Assembly (NCBI GenBank): GCA_963556195.1
Contig: OY744521.1
Span: forward strand, 127,463,459-127,527,458
Length of the DNA: 64,000 bases
Source: Sepiola atlantica
Lineage: Eukaryota; Mollusca; Cephalopoda; Sepiida; Sepiolidae
Direction: 5' to 3'
The notes under the pieces are model-generated. The model saw only the letters and a program-made list of their open reading frames with translations, did no database searches and was not told the DNA's origin. This document shows, piece after piece, positions 10,775 through 22,276 of this stretch; positions within the stretch are counted from its first letter, which is position 1; each line of letters opens with the position of its first letter. Made by a program: the position numbers and the translations under genes.

Positions 10775-13488
10775 GTAAGCCAACGACAGCTAGACTTTTT
10801 CTTATTTTCACGTCTGATGCAAAATCTTTTTTTAAATTCATCATTTTTTCACTTATTTTGTTCCATTTGTTTGAACATTTTTCTGTCATTGCTGAGTCTA
10901 TCTTCTTGCTTTTAGGAAATTCATCTATTTTTACCTTTGTAATCCAACGCGTTGAAAATTGAAATTCAACGTGATAAGGCTTATATATCTTTATCAGATG
11001 TAAACTAAAATTTTTTAGGTGGGGGTTGTAATCCATAGATGTTACTGCCAGGACCCAGGACCCGAGGTGAGGAGCAAAAAGAATATCCAACTGACCGTTA
11101 CTGAAAAAAAACGTCATTAAAATAGACTTTTTTCTTTGAATCAAAAGCTAAAGATCGAAATAGTCGTTTTCAAAAAACTAGTCTAATATCTGTACAACCT
11201 TTTTTTTTATGAATCGCCACTTACTAAAGCCAAAAGCTACTCGAAGATAAAAGTTAATGAGATTGTCAGTTGGATGATAAACAATACTTATCCTTGCGTG
11301 GCTTTTGGCCTTGGTAAGTGGTGACCCTGTAGAATAGAAAGACAAAGTTTCATTCTAACATTTATATAAACTTTATTGCCCATCTTTGTTAACACGTAAA
11401 TAATAGAGAAGGTGTTAGTAATAGAGAATAAGTCCATGAGTCTGGACGAGGAAAAAGGTTTGAGAGTCAATAATATGACGAATAAATGTCCTATTTGTAG
11501 GGAACAGAGGAGAGTACATAACAGGAGAATGTTCTTAGAGTAAAATCTGTATCTATATTGTTTAAAGGAGGAGCAAGTTCATATGCAGTTTGTACGTAAG
11601 TGTGTGTTGAACTGATATTGTAAATAAGTTCATGTGCAACAGGTCAGCCATCTTGGATATTGAAGCCTTCTTGTCGACGCTGAGAGCGTGTGGCTCACGG
11701 CGGGTTTTGGTTTGCATCCCAAGAGAGAAGTTTGGTGGTCGAACTCAGTGACATGGGTTGATTTCACAGTAGGGACCTGCTTGCAGTTAAAAAGAAAAAA
11801 AATTGCCAGGCACTCTCTTAAATAACCTTCGGGACCAGTGCTCTACTCGCATGTGAGATTGTTTCTGATTTGACAAATCAAAATCGAAATGAAATGTTTG
11901 TTCATGGCAGAAGGGTAAACAAACAAGATTTGGTCAATTTTCTCAGAGATACTCTTAAATACAATAACTCCATCATTGTTGGGACGATAGAGGGCAAAGA
12001 TGAACGCGATGCTGTGAGTAAGTGCTACACAGAAATACATATAGAGCAATTAGGGTCTTCTTTGGAGATGTCCCTGCCACATGGGAAGCCGTCCCTTATG
12101 TAGGCACAAATTCCATGTCCATGGCGATCTTGATCATCGGGTTTGGATGTCATATTCTAGTGCCCTTTAATCATGAAATCATCGGTAGAAGCAGACGGGC
12201 TAATGCCAGTTTTACATAGAAAGGATAGGTCCGATTTGGTCTCCTATAAGTGTGTTTAAACCTCTGAAGGGTTGGAACACAAACGTCTAATGTTGGAAAA
12301 CGAGACCTGATAGTAGGGATTTGCATTAGAAGTTGGGTAAGTGGTCTGAGCTTATCTTTTGTTTTAGAGTTTTTCATCTCCTGGTCAGTCTAATGGAATG
12401 ACAGAGTTCACATACCACTTCTATCTTCTCTGCCCACTCCATCATTGATCCAAAGTCATCAAATTTCGGAATAAAGTTGATGTTGAATTTCCTCTCCATG
12501 ATTCGACCAAAATAGTTTTTTTTGTTAATCCAAGAAAATCTATTGCCATTTCCAAGAAAAAGGTTGAAAGAATTTTTGGCTTTTTTTTTATTTATTAAAT
12601 AAATTAAATAAACAAGAATGTTTTTAAACAATTTTCATAAAATACAAAGATTTTAAAAATATTTTAATTAATATTGCAAGTATTTTAATTCCCATAATAA
12701 GGCATCATACGGATTTTCATATGCAAAAATGTATTTCTTAAAAATGAATAAATTATAAAAAATCTCATAGAAGGAGGTTTAATTGTATGAAAAAAAAATA
12801 CAAAATATAGAATGAATATATTTTTTTATATTAGTCCTTTATTAAATGCTAAAAAAACCCTGATTATTTATAGATTTTTTTTAATCCAAACAAATTCCTA
12901 ATATTTTCTCATTCAGATTATCTCCATATAAAAATCAACTTTTTTCTAGTTTTATTATAAAATGTTTAAAAAACAAATCTCATTCTAAAAGGTTTGTATG
13001 AATATCTTTTATATCTGATTTTGTGCTGATAAAACAAAAAAGTTTCCAAGTTTTTAGTGTTTTTTTCCCCTCCAGGTGTATGTGATTTCTGGTCCAATTG
13101 GTTATTCTTATTTTAACAAAGCATTCTTTTATTTTAATCTTAAATATGTGTGAATTTGTTCACCTTCTTGTTTCATTCTCAGTTTTTCCATAAGCAACGA
13201 AAGTATATAATTTAAAAGCCAAATAATTTTCGGGCTCGTACGTCCAAAATCTGGAACTGAGCATAAAAATAAAACAATTCTTACATTTGAATTCATTTAA
13301 CTCTTTTTTTTAATCGAAACTGCATTCAATGAGGAGTGGTTACCTCCCCTGAATGAGGATTTGTTGTGGGACAAAAAATGATTTGCAGCAATCAAATTTT
13401 TTTGATTTGCTTGAGAAATTCGCCTTCCAAAAGTTGTTGACCTGAAAGGGTCGTCCTCAAACTAAATTTTGTCTGATTTTTTTCTTAG
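10775..13488 (+). other. Nup153 intron
   Basis: No exon is seen. It holds a repeat near 11018-11100, a possible SINE near 11640-11840, an unidentified 77-codon frame at 11870-12103 (contains NKQDLVNFLRDTLKYNNS, no family recognised), a gag-like fragment on the minus strand at about 12374-12500, then AT-rich sequence. Confidence 0.7.
12374..12500 (-). pseudogene. Possible LTR gag fragment
   Basis: On the minus strand this reads FIPKFDDFGSMMEWAEKIEV followed by VCELCHSIRLTR. That resembles the KFDG--D---W--K---VC--- start of gag proteins of invertebrate LTR elements. It is short and isolated and the surrounding frame is not gag-like. Confidence 0.4.
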
Positions 13489-13683
13489 CTCTGACAACTA
13501 GTTCAATATCGAAACCAGATGAACTGATGGCAAAGTTCATGAAATCAACTGGGGCTTGGGAATGCAGTACGTGTTTGGTAGAAAATTTGGCTGAGACAAG
13601 GAAATGTTGTGCTTGCGAAACTCCAAGATCAGGACAAACTGCTGCCACTCTCTTGGATGTTGCAACCGCAGTCAGCCAAAAGG
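13489..13683 (+). CDS. NUP153: Nup153, zinc-finger exon 2
   Basis: A phase 1-1 exon (195 bases) that joins exactly to the previous one. It reads SLTTSSISKPDELMAKFMKS, then TGAWECSTCLVENLAETRK and CCACETPRSGQTAAT. The RanBP2 finger is complete: W, CxxC, N, CxxC. The acceptor is TTTTTCTTAG (13487-13488) and the donor is GTTAGT, a slightly weak but acceptable site. It is clearly diverged from the other four fingers, which marks it as an old exon and not part of the recent duplication. Confidence 0.88.
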
Positions 13684-14034
13684 GTTAGTGGATCATCTTT
13701 ACCTTTTTTAACCTAAACATTAGGGATTATCAACTATCTTTTTTGTCATTTTAATGGTCAAACGCCATTATTCAATATTTAAAATATTTAAAGTTTTAGT
13801 TTTGGTTCCTTATATCAATTTTGTGTTTTATGAAAATTTATTTGTTTAAGTGAAATGTTTTGTTTTATTTTATATCTCTGAATGTAATTCTCTGCAGAAG
13901 GACAAATCTCTCTCTCTGTTGCTTTTTCCCCTCTTTCTCTCTCTCTTTGTCTCTCTTTCACTCTTCTCTATCCCTTTCTTCTTTTCCGACCTCCTCCTCT
14001 CCCTTTGCCTGACACTTTTTTTTCTACTTTCCAG

Positions 14035-14181
14035 CTGATCCACTGATGGCCAAATTCATGAAGCCAGCCGGATGTTGGGAATGTGATGTGTGTATGGTCC
14101 AGAATCAACCTTCCTCTTACAAATGTGAGGCTTGTCAGACACCAAATCCCAATGCTGCCCCGCCTCCTCCCGGGTCTGCAG
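14035..14181 (+). CDS. NUP153: Nup153, zinc-finger exon 3 (module copy 1)
   Basis: A phase 1-1 exon of 147 bases reading ADPLMAKFMKPAGCWECDVC, then MVQNQPSSYKCEACQTPNPN and AAPPPPGSA. The RanBP2 finger is complete. The acceptor is CTTTCCAG (14033-14034) and the donor is GTAAGA. Exon and flanking intron sequence are nearly repeated at 19298-19441 and 22277-22420. This copy has three more bases in the proline run than those two. Such fingers bind Ran in vertebrate Nup153. Confidence 0.9.
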
Positions 14182-15479
14182 GTAAGACAGCTACATTATA
14201 TATAAGAAATGACGGACCAAGACTACAATAAGGACCCCAGATCATTAACACAAGATGCGGGACATGTTTTGGAAGTCACCAGTTGACCTTGCAATACCTG
14301 TGGTCTCTATTTACAAAACACTTGTAAATAAATCTTTTATTTATTTTAATAAATGCAGTATATTTCGGAATTTTTATTTCTTTTAACATGTTAATATTTA
14401 TTTTAAGGCAGAGAGTCCATGAATAAAACAAATAAAATATTAACATGTTTTCTTTTAAAACATGTTTTTGTGTCACTATTTACTTGCCTCCCCACGAGGG
14501 CAGAAATGGGGGGGTATGAAATATTTATCACCGTACTTAAGTAATCTTTCGTTTTGTAGGGAAAAATGTATTGCGAGGTCAACCGGTGACTTCCAAAACA
14601 TGTCCCGCGTCTTGTGTTAATGATCTGGGGTCATTATTGTAGTCTTGATCCGAAATGACTAACATCCCCCTTTGCAGTTGAAGGGGACCCCCACCTGTTT
14701 ATTATTAGCTGGAGGATAACAAAATAATTATCTGTATTCTTTTCTTACATTCTCATATATCGGCCTGTTATATCCTCATAAACGTCTTTCTATATAAAAA
14801 CCTTACCATGACACTCTCAGCTTGAGTCCGACTCATTTTGAGTTTCTGTTTGCATTGGTTCCCTTCTGTTGTCTACTAAATGAATTCAAAATTATCTGAA
14901 CCCAAAGTTGCGGAAAAGAAATATGTTAAAATTTTTTAAACCTAACAAAATGTTTCCATGATAAAATTCTTAATAGATTACATCTTTTTTTTTTTAAGAT
15001 TAAAATGTAAATCGTTTCATTTATGGTAAGGACTCCAGTTAAAAGAAATCAACATCTGAACTGGGTAAAAAAAAAACATCCAAGTTTATCATTTCATTAT
15101 TTTGTAAAATATTCAAAACATTTTCACAAATTTTAAGTAAAACAAATGTTAAATTAACTTAAAATTGTGAAATTTTTTTAGTTGTGATTTTCAAAGCCAA
15201 AAAAGGTTGATTTCAGAATAAATAAAATTAAAAAAAACTCCAGAAGAGAACGAATGCGAACACACAGAAACTAAACATGAGTTAGCATCAAATAAAGCAT
15301 GTCATGCACGCCATGATAAGGCCATAGAACGTCATATGTAGAACTTTTGAAAGGTAAGTTAATATGCTTTTCTTTTTCAAATATAGAACTGATTTAAATC
15401 TTTACAATATAGAAGACAAATGACAATTAGAATAATGTGTTGTAGAGGTTTTTTTTTGGGCTGAGTTTTTCCCTCTGTT
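14182..15479 (+). other. Nup153 intron (module copy 1), LINE-free part
   Basis: Begins with TAGAA/ATTATATATAAGAAATGA-type sequence also found after the other two duplicated fingers. An internal inverted repeat is present: the block near 14195-14280 (CATTAACACAAGATGCGGGA) recurs reversed near 14580-14640. At about 14781-14795 lies the empty counterpart of the LINE insertion found at 19640. No exon is recognised. Confidence 0.65.
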
Positions 15480-16410
15480 ACGTTAAAGACTTGGAGAAAT
15501 GCTATGGAAAGTAAAGACCTGAGAGTGAATGTTACCAAGATCAGTGGGTGTAGTGTTGAAAAGCTCCCCAAAAGAGGAAAGTTCCCCTGCTCAGTTTGTG
15601 GAAAGAGAGTTGGGTGTAATTCAGTCTTTTGTGGTACTTTCATAAGTATTGAGTGCATGAGAAGTGTAGTGAAATTACTGATAGGTTGAAGAAGGATAAC
15701 CAGTTTATATATAAGAAGTGTAAGATAATGAAGATGGATCAGAACTCAGATGTGGAGAAAGTATATCTGAATGGCAAAGCTATTAATGTTGTCAAGAAGT
15801 TTTGTTACCTTGGTGATACCACTGGAGCACAGTGGAGTAGATGCTAATGTGATTGCAAGAGTTAGGAGTGGATGGAGTAAGTTAATGAAACTTCTTTAAT
15901 TACTAACCAGCAGAGCATTACCACTGTCGACCGAAGGAAGTGTCTATCAGGCATCTCTACGCAGTGTGATGATGTATTGAAGTGAAATCTGGCCAGTGAG
16001 GGTTGAGGACATGCATTGCATGACAAAAAATGATACAAGAATGATGCAATGGTGTGTAATATAAGTCTTAAAGACAGGCTTAGTTCCGATGACCTCAGAA
16101 GAAGATTAAATCTGGACAGTATAGAGAGATGTGTGCAGAAGAGTAAACTTCAATGGTATGGCCACGTTGAAAGAATGAATGAAAGTTCTTGGGTCAGTAG
16201 ATGTAAAACAGTTAAGGTAACAGGTTCAGTTCACAGGAGAATACCAAGAAAAACACGTGAAAATGTGATAAAAATAGACTTGAGAGAAAGAGGGATAAAT
16301 AAAGATCTGGCCAGAGATAGGTTAGTTTCGAAGTCAATTTCTTAAAGCTGTCCAATGCATGCCAGCATGTAAAACTGATGTTAAACTGAATATGATGGTG
16401 ATGATGATAA
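15480..16410 (+). mobile_element. 5'-truncated LINE fragment (copy B)
   Basis: The fragment reads AMESKDLRVNVTKISGCSVE, then a cysteine-rich FPCSVCGKRVGCNSVFC, then KKFCYLGDTTGAQ. Near the end it reads DRLSSDDLRRRLNLDSIERC followed by KSKLQWYGHVERMN. It finishes with CCAGCATGTAAAACTGATGT and a GATGAT tail. Internal stops and shifts make it dead. It sits in an intron of Nup153 in sense orientation, 79 bases before the large FG exon. Confidence 0.8.
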
Positions 16411-16488
16411 CCCTGAACACTCTCTTTCTTTCTTTCTTTTTCTCTAGACAATACAAAACCTCTGCATTTAAAATTTTTCTATTTTTAG

Positions 16489-17283
16489 GTTCAGCCGATG
16501 TATTACCCAAATTTGGATCTGGTGTTATCACGAATTCAAACTTCAAGTTTGGAGGCTCATCCGACAGTAGTGCCGCTGTTACATCAAGTGAAGGATTCAA
16601 ATTTGGTAGTTCTTCAACTTCTGAATCAGCTGGAGCATTCAAGTTTGGAACAACTTCAACAGCTTCAACGGAAACATCAAAAGCCTTTGTTTTTGGCCAA
16701 TCTGCTGCTGCTGCTGCTGTGGATGAGAAGAAAAAATCATCCGATAATTCTGGTTTGAAATTTCAATCAAGCGGTGTCTCTTTGGCCGCAAGCAGCACAC
16801 CACCTTTCACTTTTGGGTCTAAGATCAATACACAGCCAAGTGTTGAAGAGAAAACTCCAAAGGAATCTGGTTTTTCTCAACCATCGACTTTGAATTTCGC
16901 TTTTGGTGGTAGCGAAGAGAAGACGGCTGAAAGCCCCGCCCCTCTGTTTGGAACATCTACGCAGCTTGCGACTGGTCTTGGCGCATTCGCTGCTCATCCT
17001 AAACCACCCGAAGCATCATCAAATGAGGACAAATACCTGACATCTTCTCCAGTGATTCCTGCATCAACGGCACAGGGCGGCTTTTCGTTTGGTTCTGCTC
17101 CCATCAACACCACTGGTTCAGCTTCTATCTTCACAGTTCCTAACAGCATGAACAGTGCCACAAGTTCTTTGCCTTCGAAAGCAGCATTGCCGTTTGGTAC
17201 TCAACCCACTTCACTGCAGCAGCAACAGCAACTACCAAAACCAATGTTTGGTTTTGCAGACAAGGCAGATTCCAGCAAAAATA
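16489..17283 (+). CDS. NUP153: Nup153, large FG-repeat exon
   Basis: A 795-base phase 1-1 exon encoding most of the FG domain seen here. Repeat cores in order include NFKFGG, FKFGSS, FKFGTTS, FVFGQS, FTFGSK, FAFGGS, LFGTS, FSFGSA, LPFGTQ and MFGF, separated by Ser/Thr-rich spacers. FG repeats are intrinsically disordered, bind importin-beta family receptors and form the permeability barrier at the pore. The acceptor is ATTTTTAG (16487-16488) and the donor is GTGAGT (17284). A polyglutamine run (LQQQQQ) lies near residue 240 of the exon. Sequence before the acceptor in the same open frame is LINE and intron, not coding. Confidence 0.9.
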
Positions 17284-17356
17284 GTGAGTTGTCCTTCAAT
17301 TTTGTGACTTGTTGAAGAGAGTAATGGCCCTTAGTTGCCGCTACCAATATATTCAC

Positions 17357-17400
17357 CAATTGAATAGTAGGGCAGTCTTTACTGCCCTACTATTCAATTG
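17357..17400. repeat. Perfect 20-bp hairpin in intron
   Basis: The arms CAATTGAATAGTAGGGCAGT (17357-17376) and its exact reverse complement (17381-17400) are separated by the 4-base loop CTTT. It lies 74 bases after the FG-exon donor site. Confidence 0.95.
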
Positions 17401-18768
17401 ATGATTTGTTGAATAATAGTTACTTCTCCTTCACTCTGATTAGAATCCTTTCTTCCGAAAGACTTGTCGAAATGTAACTGGTTAAAGTTGGGAGGATGAG
17501 CTCACTGTTCATCAATGAAATTTTTCTGAGCCTCATCTTTAAATTTGAATGCTTACTAATAAACTGTTTTATATATTATACTAAATGTGATTTAATCAAA
17601 GTTTGTTTCCATAAAGCTTTTTTGCCCAGACATTTTAATAACACAAGATACATGCTAAAATATACTTCAGTTCTGTGATTGAGTAAAACATTGTTTTAAT
17701 TGTTGCAATTAGCTGTAATCTATAATTAACTGAACAAGTAACCCATCTCTCTCTCTTAGCTATATATGTATTTCTGTCGCCCTCTTTCTATGTGGATTCA
17801 AACACTCTCTATTATTCTTTCTATTATTTCTTAATGGGTCACGGCTACGTCTAGTCACTTCTATACGTGTATGTATGTAAATTAGCTAAAACATCCTTCT
17901 ACGTGGGTTATAACTATAATCTCAAAATGGCATTTCTTGTCTTTGCTTTACTAAACAGAATATCAATTTCTATTATTAAAAGCTGGAGTATCCAATCCAG
18001 AATGGATTTGAAATAGTAAGAAAGCAGTCGTGGACTGTGTGAGGTGGTCAGATTAAAAATTACTTGAAAGCAGTCAAACTTTATTGAAATAGAGTTTAAA
18101 TGATTAAAGTTATTGGATTTGAACATTTTTAATTTTGTCGAATTTAGACCATATTATGGAATTTAAAATCTCAGTGTTATATGATTTGGCTGTAATTTAA
18201 ATTTCATTAAAATTCGGGGTACACATTTTTTCGAATGAGGGTTTACGCTTCCCTAGGTGACCTCATATATAAAGCCTGCTATAGATTTCCTAAAATGGCT
18301 TTTATAGGCTTTGTTGGAAATCTCATAAGAATCAACCCAATTCTTCCATATTTATAGTGCAAGTGTACATCACAGAATCGATCTTCCTATTATTATTCAT
18401 AAGAGTTTAAAGTGGTTTATTTTTCTTTCTTTTTTTCCTCTGTGAAATTGAAGATTAAGAGCTAAATGGATTCTATCTGTCGACCCAAAAGTCTAGCCGA
18501 GGCTAAAATGTTTTTTGAGCCAATACTTGTCAGACATATAAACCGAAAGGCTGTATCCACCCAAGTATTTATTCGATTTTGACTCAGCAGATCATTTTTG
18601 TTCCTTAAAGTTGAATTTCTATCGGTCAGTCCATGTTTGTGCATCTGCGTTTAACCGCCATCTCCTCTCTCTTCTGTCATTAAAGTTGATGACCGTCAGA
18701 TTGCAATTTTACGATCCCTTCATATATTTGCTATTATTCCAATTCAGCCAATGATTTTCTTTCTCTAG
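17401..18768 (+). other. Nup153 intron
   Basis: No exon is seen. Sequence at about 17570-17765 (ACATGCTAAAATAT, AATTAACTGAACAAGTAACCC) recurs, diverged, at 58960-59100 and is an interspersed repeat. A pyrimidine-rich tract and TTCTCTAG acceptor precede the next exon. Confidence 0.65.
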
Positions 18769-18891
18769 CTGAAGCTGTTGCTCCCCAGCCATTCTCGTTT
18801 ATTTCAACGAATGAACAACCCAATCAAAGTACAAACAAAACGCCGTTTGCCACATCTTCTGTGTTAAAAAGGCAAAGAGATGACGAAAGCG
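18769..18891 (+). CDS. NUP153: Nup153, tail exon with basic motif (module copy 1)
   Basis: A 123-base phase 1-1 exon reading TEAVAPQPFSFISTNEQPNQ, then STNKTPFATSSVLKRQRDDE and SG. It has one FSF-type motif and a basic stretch (LKRQR) that could be a C-terminal nuclear signal; vertebrate Nup153 also ends in a basic segment. The acceptor is TTCTCTAG and the donor is GTGAGT. If spliced straight to the terminal exon at 26502, the protein would end shortly after this basic motif, which I consider the likely ancestral C-terminus. Confidence 0.8.
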
Positions 18892-19297
18892 GTGAGTAAA
18901 CCCTTTTCTTTTGAAATACAGTACAAACCTCTACATACAAATTTTTTCAACATACGACATTAAAATCGATCAAATTATCGACTCTACACCCGATGGAAAA
19001 TCCAACATACAACGTCGAAATTTCGTGGTAAGCCCGCTATGCAGTAGCACTCAGAACAGGATGGAGAGTTCAGTTCACAGTTCCACTTCGGTCGCAGAAC
19101 AAATTAAATCGTATGTAGAGGTTTGACTGTATTTAAAGTTTTACTTTCGGTTCCTCATATCAATTTTGTATTTTAAGAAAATTTATTTGTTTAAATGTGA
19201 CGATTTTTCTGAATGTAAAAACAAATCTCTTTCTCTCTCTCTTCTCCCCTTCCTTTTCTTCTTTCTCTCTCACTGACACTTTTCGGGGGTTTTCCAG

Positions 19298-19441
19298 CTG
19301 ATCCACTGATGGCCAAATTCATGAAGCCAGCCGAATGTTGGGAATGTGATGTGTGCATGATCCAGAATCAACCTTCCTCTTACAAATGTGAAGCTTGTCA
19401 GACACCAAATCCCAATGCTGCCCTTCCTCCCGAATCTGCAG
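19298..19441 (+). CDS. NUP153: Nup153, zinc-finger exon 4 (module copy 2)
   Basis: A 144-base phase 1-1 near-duplicate of exon 14035-14181, reading ADPLMAKFMKPAECWECDVC, then MIQNQPSSYKCEACQTPNPN and AALPPESA. All zinc ligands and the Trp and Asn of the RanBP2 finger are intact. The acceptor is TTTTCCAG (19296-19297) and the donor is GTAAGA. Upstream and downstream intron sequence also matches copy 1, showing that a genomic segment was duplicated, not just an mRNA. Confidence 0.82.
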
Positions 19442-19639
19442 GTAAGATTAGCTACATTATATATAAGAAATGACCAATCCACATCCTCCTTTACAGTAGA
19501 AGGGGTGCAATAGACCCCCCCCACACACACACACACACCTGATTTTTATCAGCTGGAGGATGATAAAAAATTATTATTTGTTTTCTTTTCTTACATTCTT
19601 ATATATTGGCTCGTTATATCCTCGTAAACGTCTTTCTAT

Positions 19640-21520
19640 CATCATCATCAGTTTAACATCCATTTTAGATGCTGGCATGCGTTGGACAGCTTTAAGAAAT
19701 TGACTTCGAAACTAACCTATCTCTGGCCAGATCTTTATTTATCCCTCTTTCTCTCAAGTCTATTTTTATCACATTTTCACATGTTTTTCTTGGTATTCTC
19801 CTGTGAACTGAACCTGTTACCTTAACTGTTTTACATCTATTGACCCAAAAACTTTCATTCATTCTTTCAACGTGGCCATACCATTGAAGTTTACTCTTCT
19901 GCACACATCTCTCTATACTGTCCAGATTTAATCTTCTTCTGAGGTCATCGGAACTAAGCCTGTCTTTAAGACTTATATTACACATCCATCGTATCATTCT
20001 TGTATCATTTTTTGCCATGCAATGCATGTACTCAACCCTCACTGGCCAGCTTTCACTTCAATACATCATCACACTGCGTAGACATGCCTGATAGACTCTT
20101 TCCTTGGTTGACAGTGGTAATGCTCTGCTGGTTAGTAATGACAGAAGTTTCCTGAACTTACTCTATCCACTCCTAACTCTTGCAATCACATTAGCATCTA
20201 CTCCACTGTGCTCCAGTGGTATCACCAAGGTAACAAAACTTCTTGACAACATTAATAGCTTTGCCATTCAGATATACTTTCTCCACATCTGAGTTCTGAT
20301 CCATCTTCATTATCTAACACTTCTTGCACACAAATTTGTTATCCTATCTCAATTTACCAGTAATTCCACTGCAATTCTTTGTACCCAATACTTACAGGTA
20401 GCACACAAAATTGAATTGCACCTCACTCACTTTTCTACAAACTGAGCAGGGGGACTTTCCTCTTTTGGGGAGCATTTCAACACTTTGGGCTTGGTAACAT
20501 TCACTTTCATACTTTTATTTTCCATAGCCCGAATTGTTTAACTTAACAAGTGGGTCATCCATTGTTCTACAGACAAGTACTAAATTATCAACATATAGCA
20601 TCTCTTCTGGACAACACATACGGAACTCTCTGGACACAAATGAAAAGCAACGGACTGAATACAGAAACCTAATGTGCTGTTAATTGTAACATGATTTTGA
20701 GCATTTTTGTACAATGTTTGAACAATCTTCACCAACCACTCATTTACCCCTAGTTTACACAAAGTCTACCAGACAAACTCTCTTGGCACTTTGCCAAAAG
20801 CTTACTTCAGATCCACAAAAGCAAATTACAGGCTCTTCTTACCAAGGTACTCCTCTTGAATTTGTCTCAGGATAAGTATAGCACTAGTGGTACTTTTCCA
20901 AGCATAAAACTAAACTGTATTTCATCTATGTTTACCTGACTTATTTTCTACTCAATTATTCCCTTAATCACTTTAAGCCTCTGTTATTACCTCTATCTAG
21001 TGCTTCCTCTTTACCCTTGTAACAATTCACAATTGTACTAAGTTCCCAGCCTTTTGGGATAACCTCTTATGATCTGATTTGTCAGGTCTGTGATCATCTC
21101 AATGCCTGTTTCACCTGCAGCCATCAACATTTCTGCAACAACGCCTGAGGGTCCTCTAGCCTTATCCTTCTTCATCTTACTCACAGCTTCCCATACCATT
21201 TCTTTCTCAATTCCAGATACTACTTCTGCAACTTCTAGATTTTCATGGTTCTATGAAAATTCAACATTAAACAATTTCTCATAAGGTCATTTCGATCTCT
21301 CTTGTTCTGTTCATTTGTTGCTAGCACCCCATTGTCATTTTGAATGCACTTCTCTTCAACAATATCCATATTTGTCTTTGCTAACACTGTTTAGCTATCC
21401 TGAATACGTAATTCTTTTGGTCATCCTTTTCTAGTAAACCTGGCTTTCTCATCCTCCTTAGCTCTGTATATTGCTCTTCTTGCTTCCTCTTTCCCTCCAG
21501 ATACATATTCTTATTTGCTG
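19640..21520 (-). mobile_element. LINE fragment (copy C) inside duplicated intron
   Basis: This is the longest copy of the GATGAT-tailed LINE. On the minus strand the 3' end reads DRLSSDDLRRRLNLDSIERC, KSKLQWYGHVERMN and the tail at 19640-19690. Further up it encodes the RT region (KLGVNEWLVKIVQTLYKNAQ) and a broken catalytic box around 20580-20640. It is flanked by TTTCTAT on both sides (19633-19639 and 21521-21527), a candidate target-site duplication. Stops and frameshifts make it inactive. Confidence 0.8.
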
Positions 21521-21769
21521 TTTCTATATTCTATATTCTATGTTAAAAACCTGATCATGATGTGCATGACGCTCTCAGCTTGAATCTGACTTATTTTGAG
21601 TTTCTGTTTGCATTGGTTCCCTTCTAGAGTCGAATAAATTTTGGATTGAGCTTTTTTCACCACGTAACCCTTAACAGTTTTACTTATTTTGTTTACTTTT
21701 ATTTCTCCAAACAATTTAAAATGTCTACATTAAATTATTATTTTTTTTATTTTTTTTTTTTACGTTCAG

Positions 21770-22015
21770 CCAATGTATTATCCAAGTTTGAATTTGTGAT
21801 AACCTCTCCAAACTTCAAGTTTGGAAGTTCGTCCGACAGCAGTGCCTCTTTTACATCAACTGAAGTTTTCAAATTTGGTAGTTCAACTTCTTTTGAAATA
21901 GTTGAAACATTTAAGTTTGGAACGACTTCAACGAGTGAAAAACCCAAGAGTACAAACAAAACACTGTTTACCGCATCTTCTGTGTTAAAAAGGAAGAGAG
22001 ACGCCGACGAAAGCG
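21770..22015 (+). CDS. NUP153: Nup153, fused FG and tail exon (module copy 2)
   Basis: A 246-base open phase 1-1 segment reading ANVLSKFEFVITSPNFKFGS, then FKFGSSTSF, FKFGTTSTSEKPKSTNKTLF and SSVLKRKRDADESG. Its first part is homologous to the start of the FG exon at 16489 and its last part to the tail exon at 18769, with the middle missing. The position equal to the copy-1 acceptor reads TACG instead of TAGG, so that site is lost. An AG at 21768-21769, six bases downstream, keeps the frame. The donor is GTGAGG. Probably coding, but use of the shifted acceptor is inferred. Confidence 0.68.
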
Positions 22016-22276
22016 GTGAGGAAACCTTTTTGCTTTAAAATTTGAAATATTTGAAGTTTTAGTTATGTATTCTCATATCAAATTTTGTGTTTTATGTAAA
22101 TTTATGTTTCGATGTGATGTTTTTTTTGTTTTATATCTCTGAATGTAATTCTCTGCAAAAGAACAAATCTCTGTCTCTCTATCTCTCTTTCCCTCTTCCC
22201 CTCCCTTTCTTCTTTTCCGACCTCCTCCTCCTCCTCTATCTCTCTCTCTGCCTGACACTTTTTTTCTACTTTCCAG

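Noticed and set aside
10548..11144. 198-codon open frame on the minus strand, the longest of its kind near Nup153
   Set aside because: It runs antisense through the zinc-finger exon at 10583-10774 and the following intron; the sense strand carries the conserved finger with proper splice sites.
16359..16488. Extension of the FG exon upstream to an in-frame ATG
   Set aside because: This part is LINE tail and intron; the acceptor at 16487-16488 joins in the correct phase to the previous finger exon.
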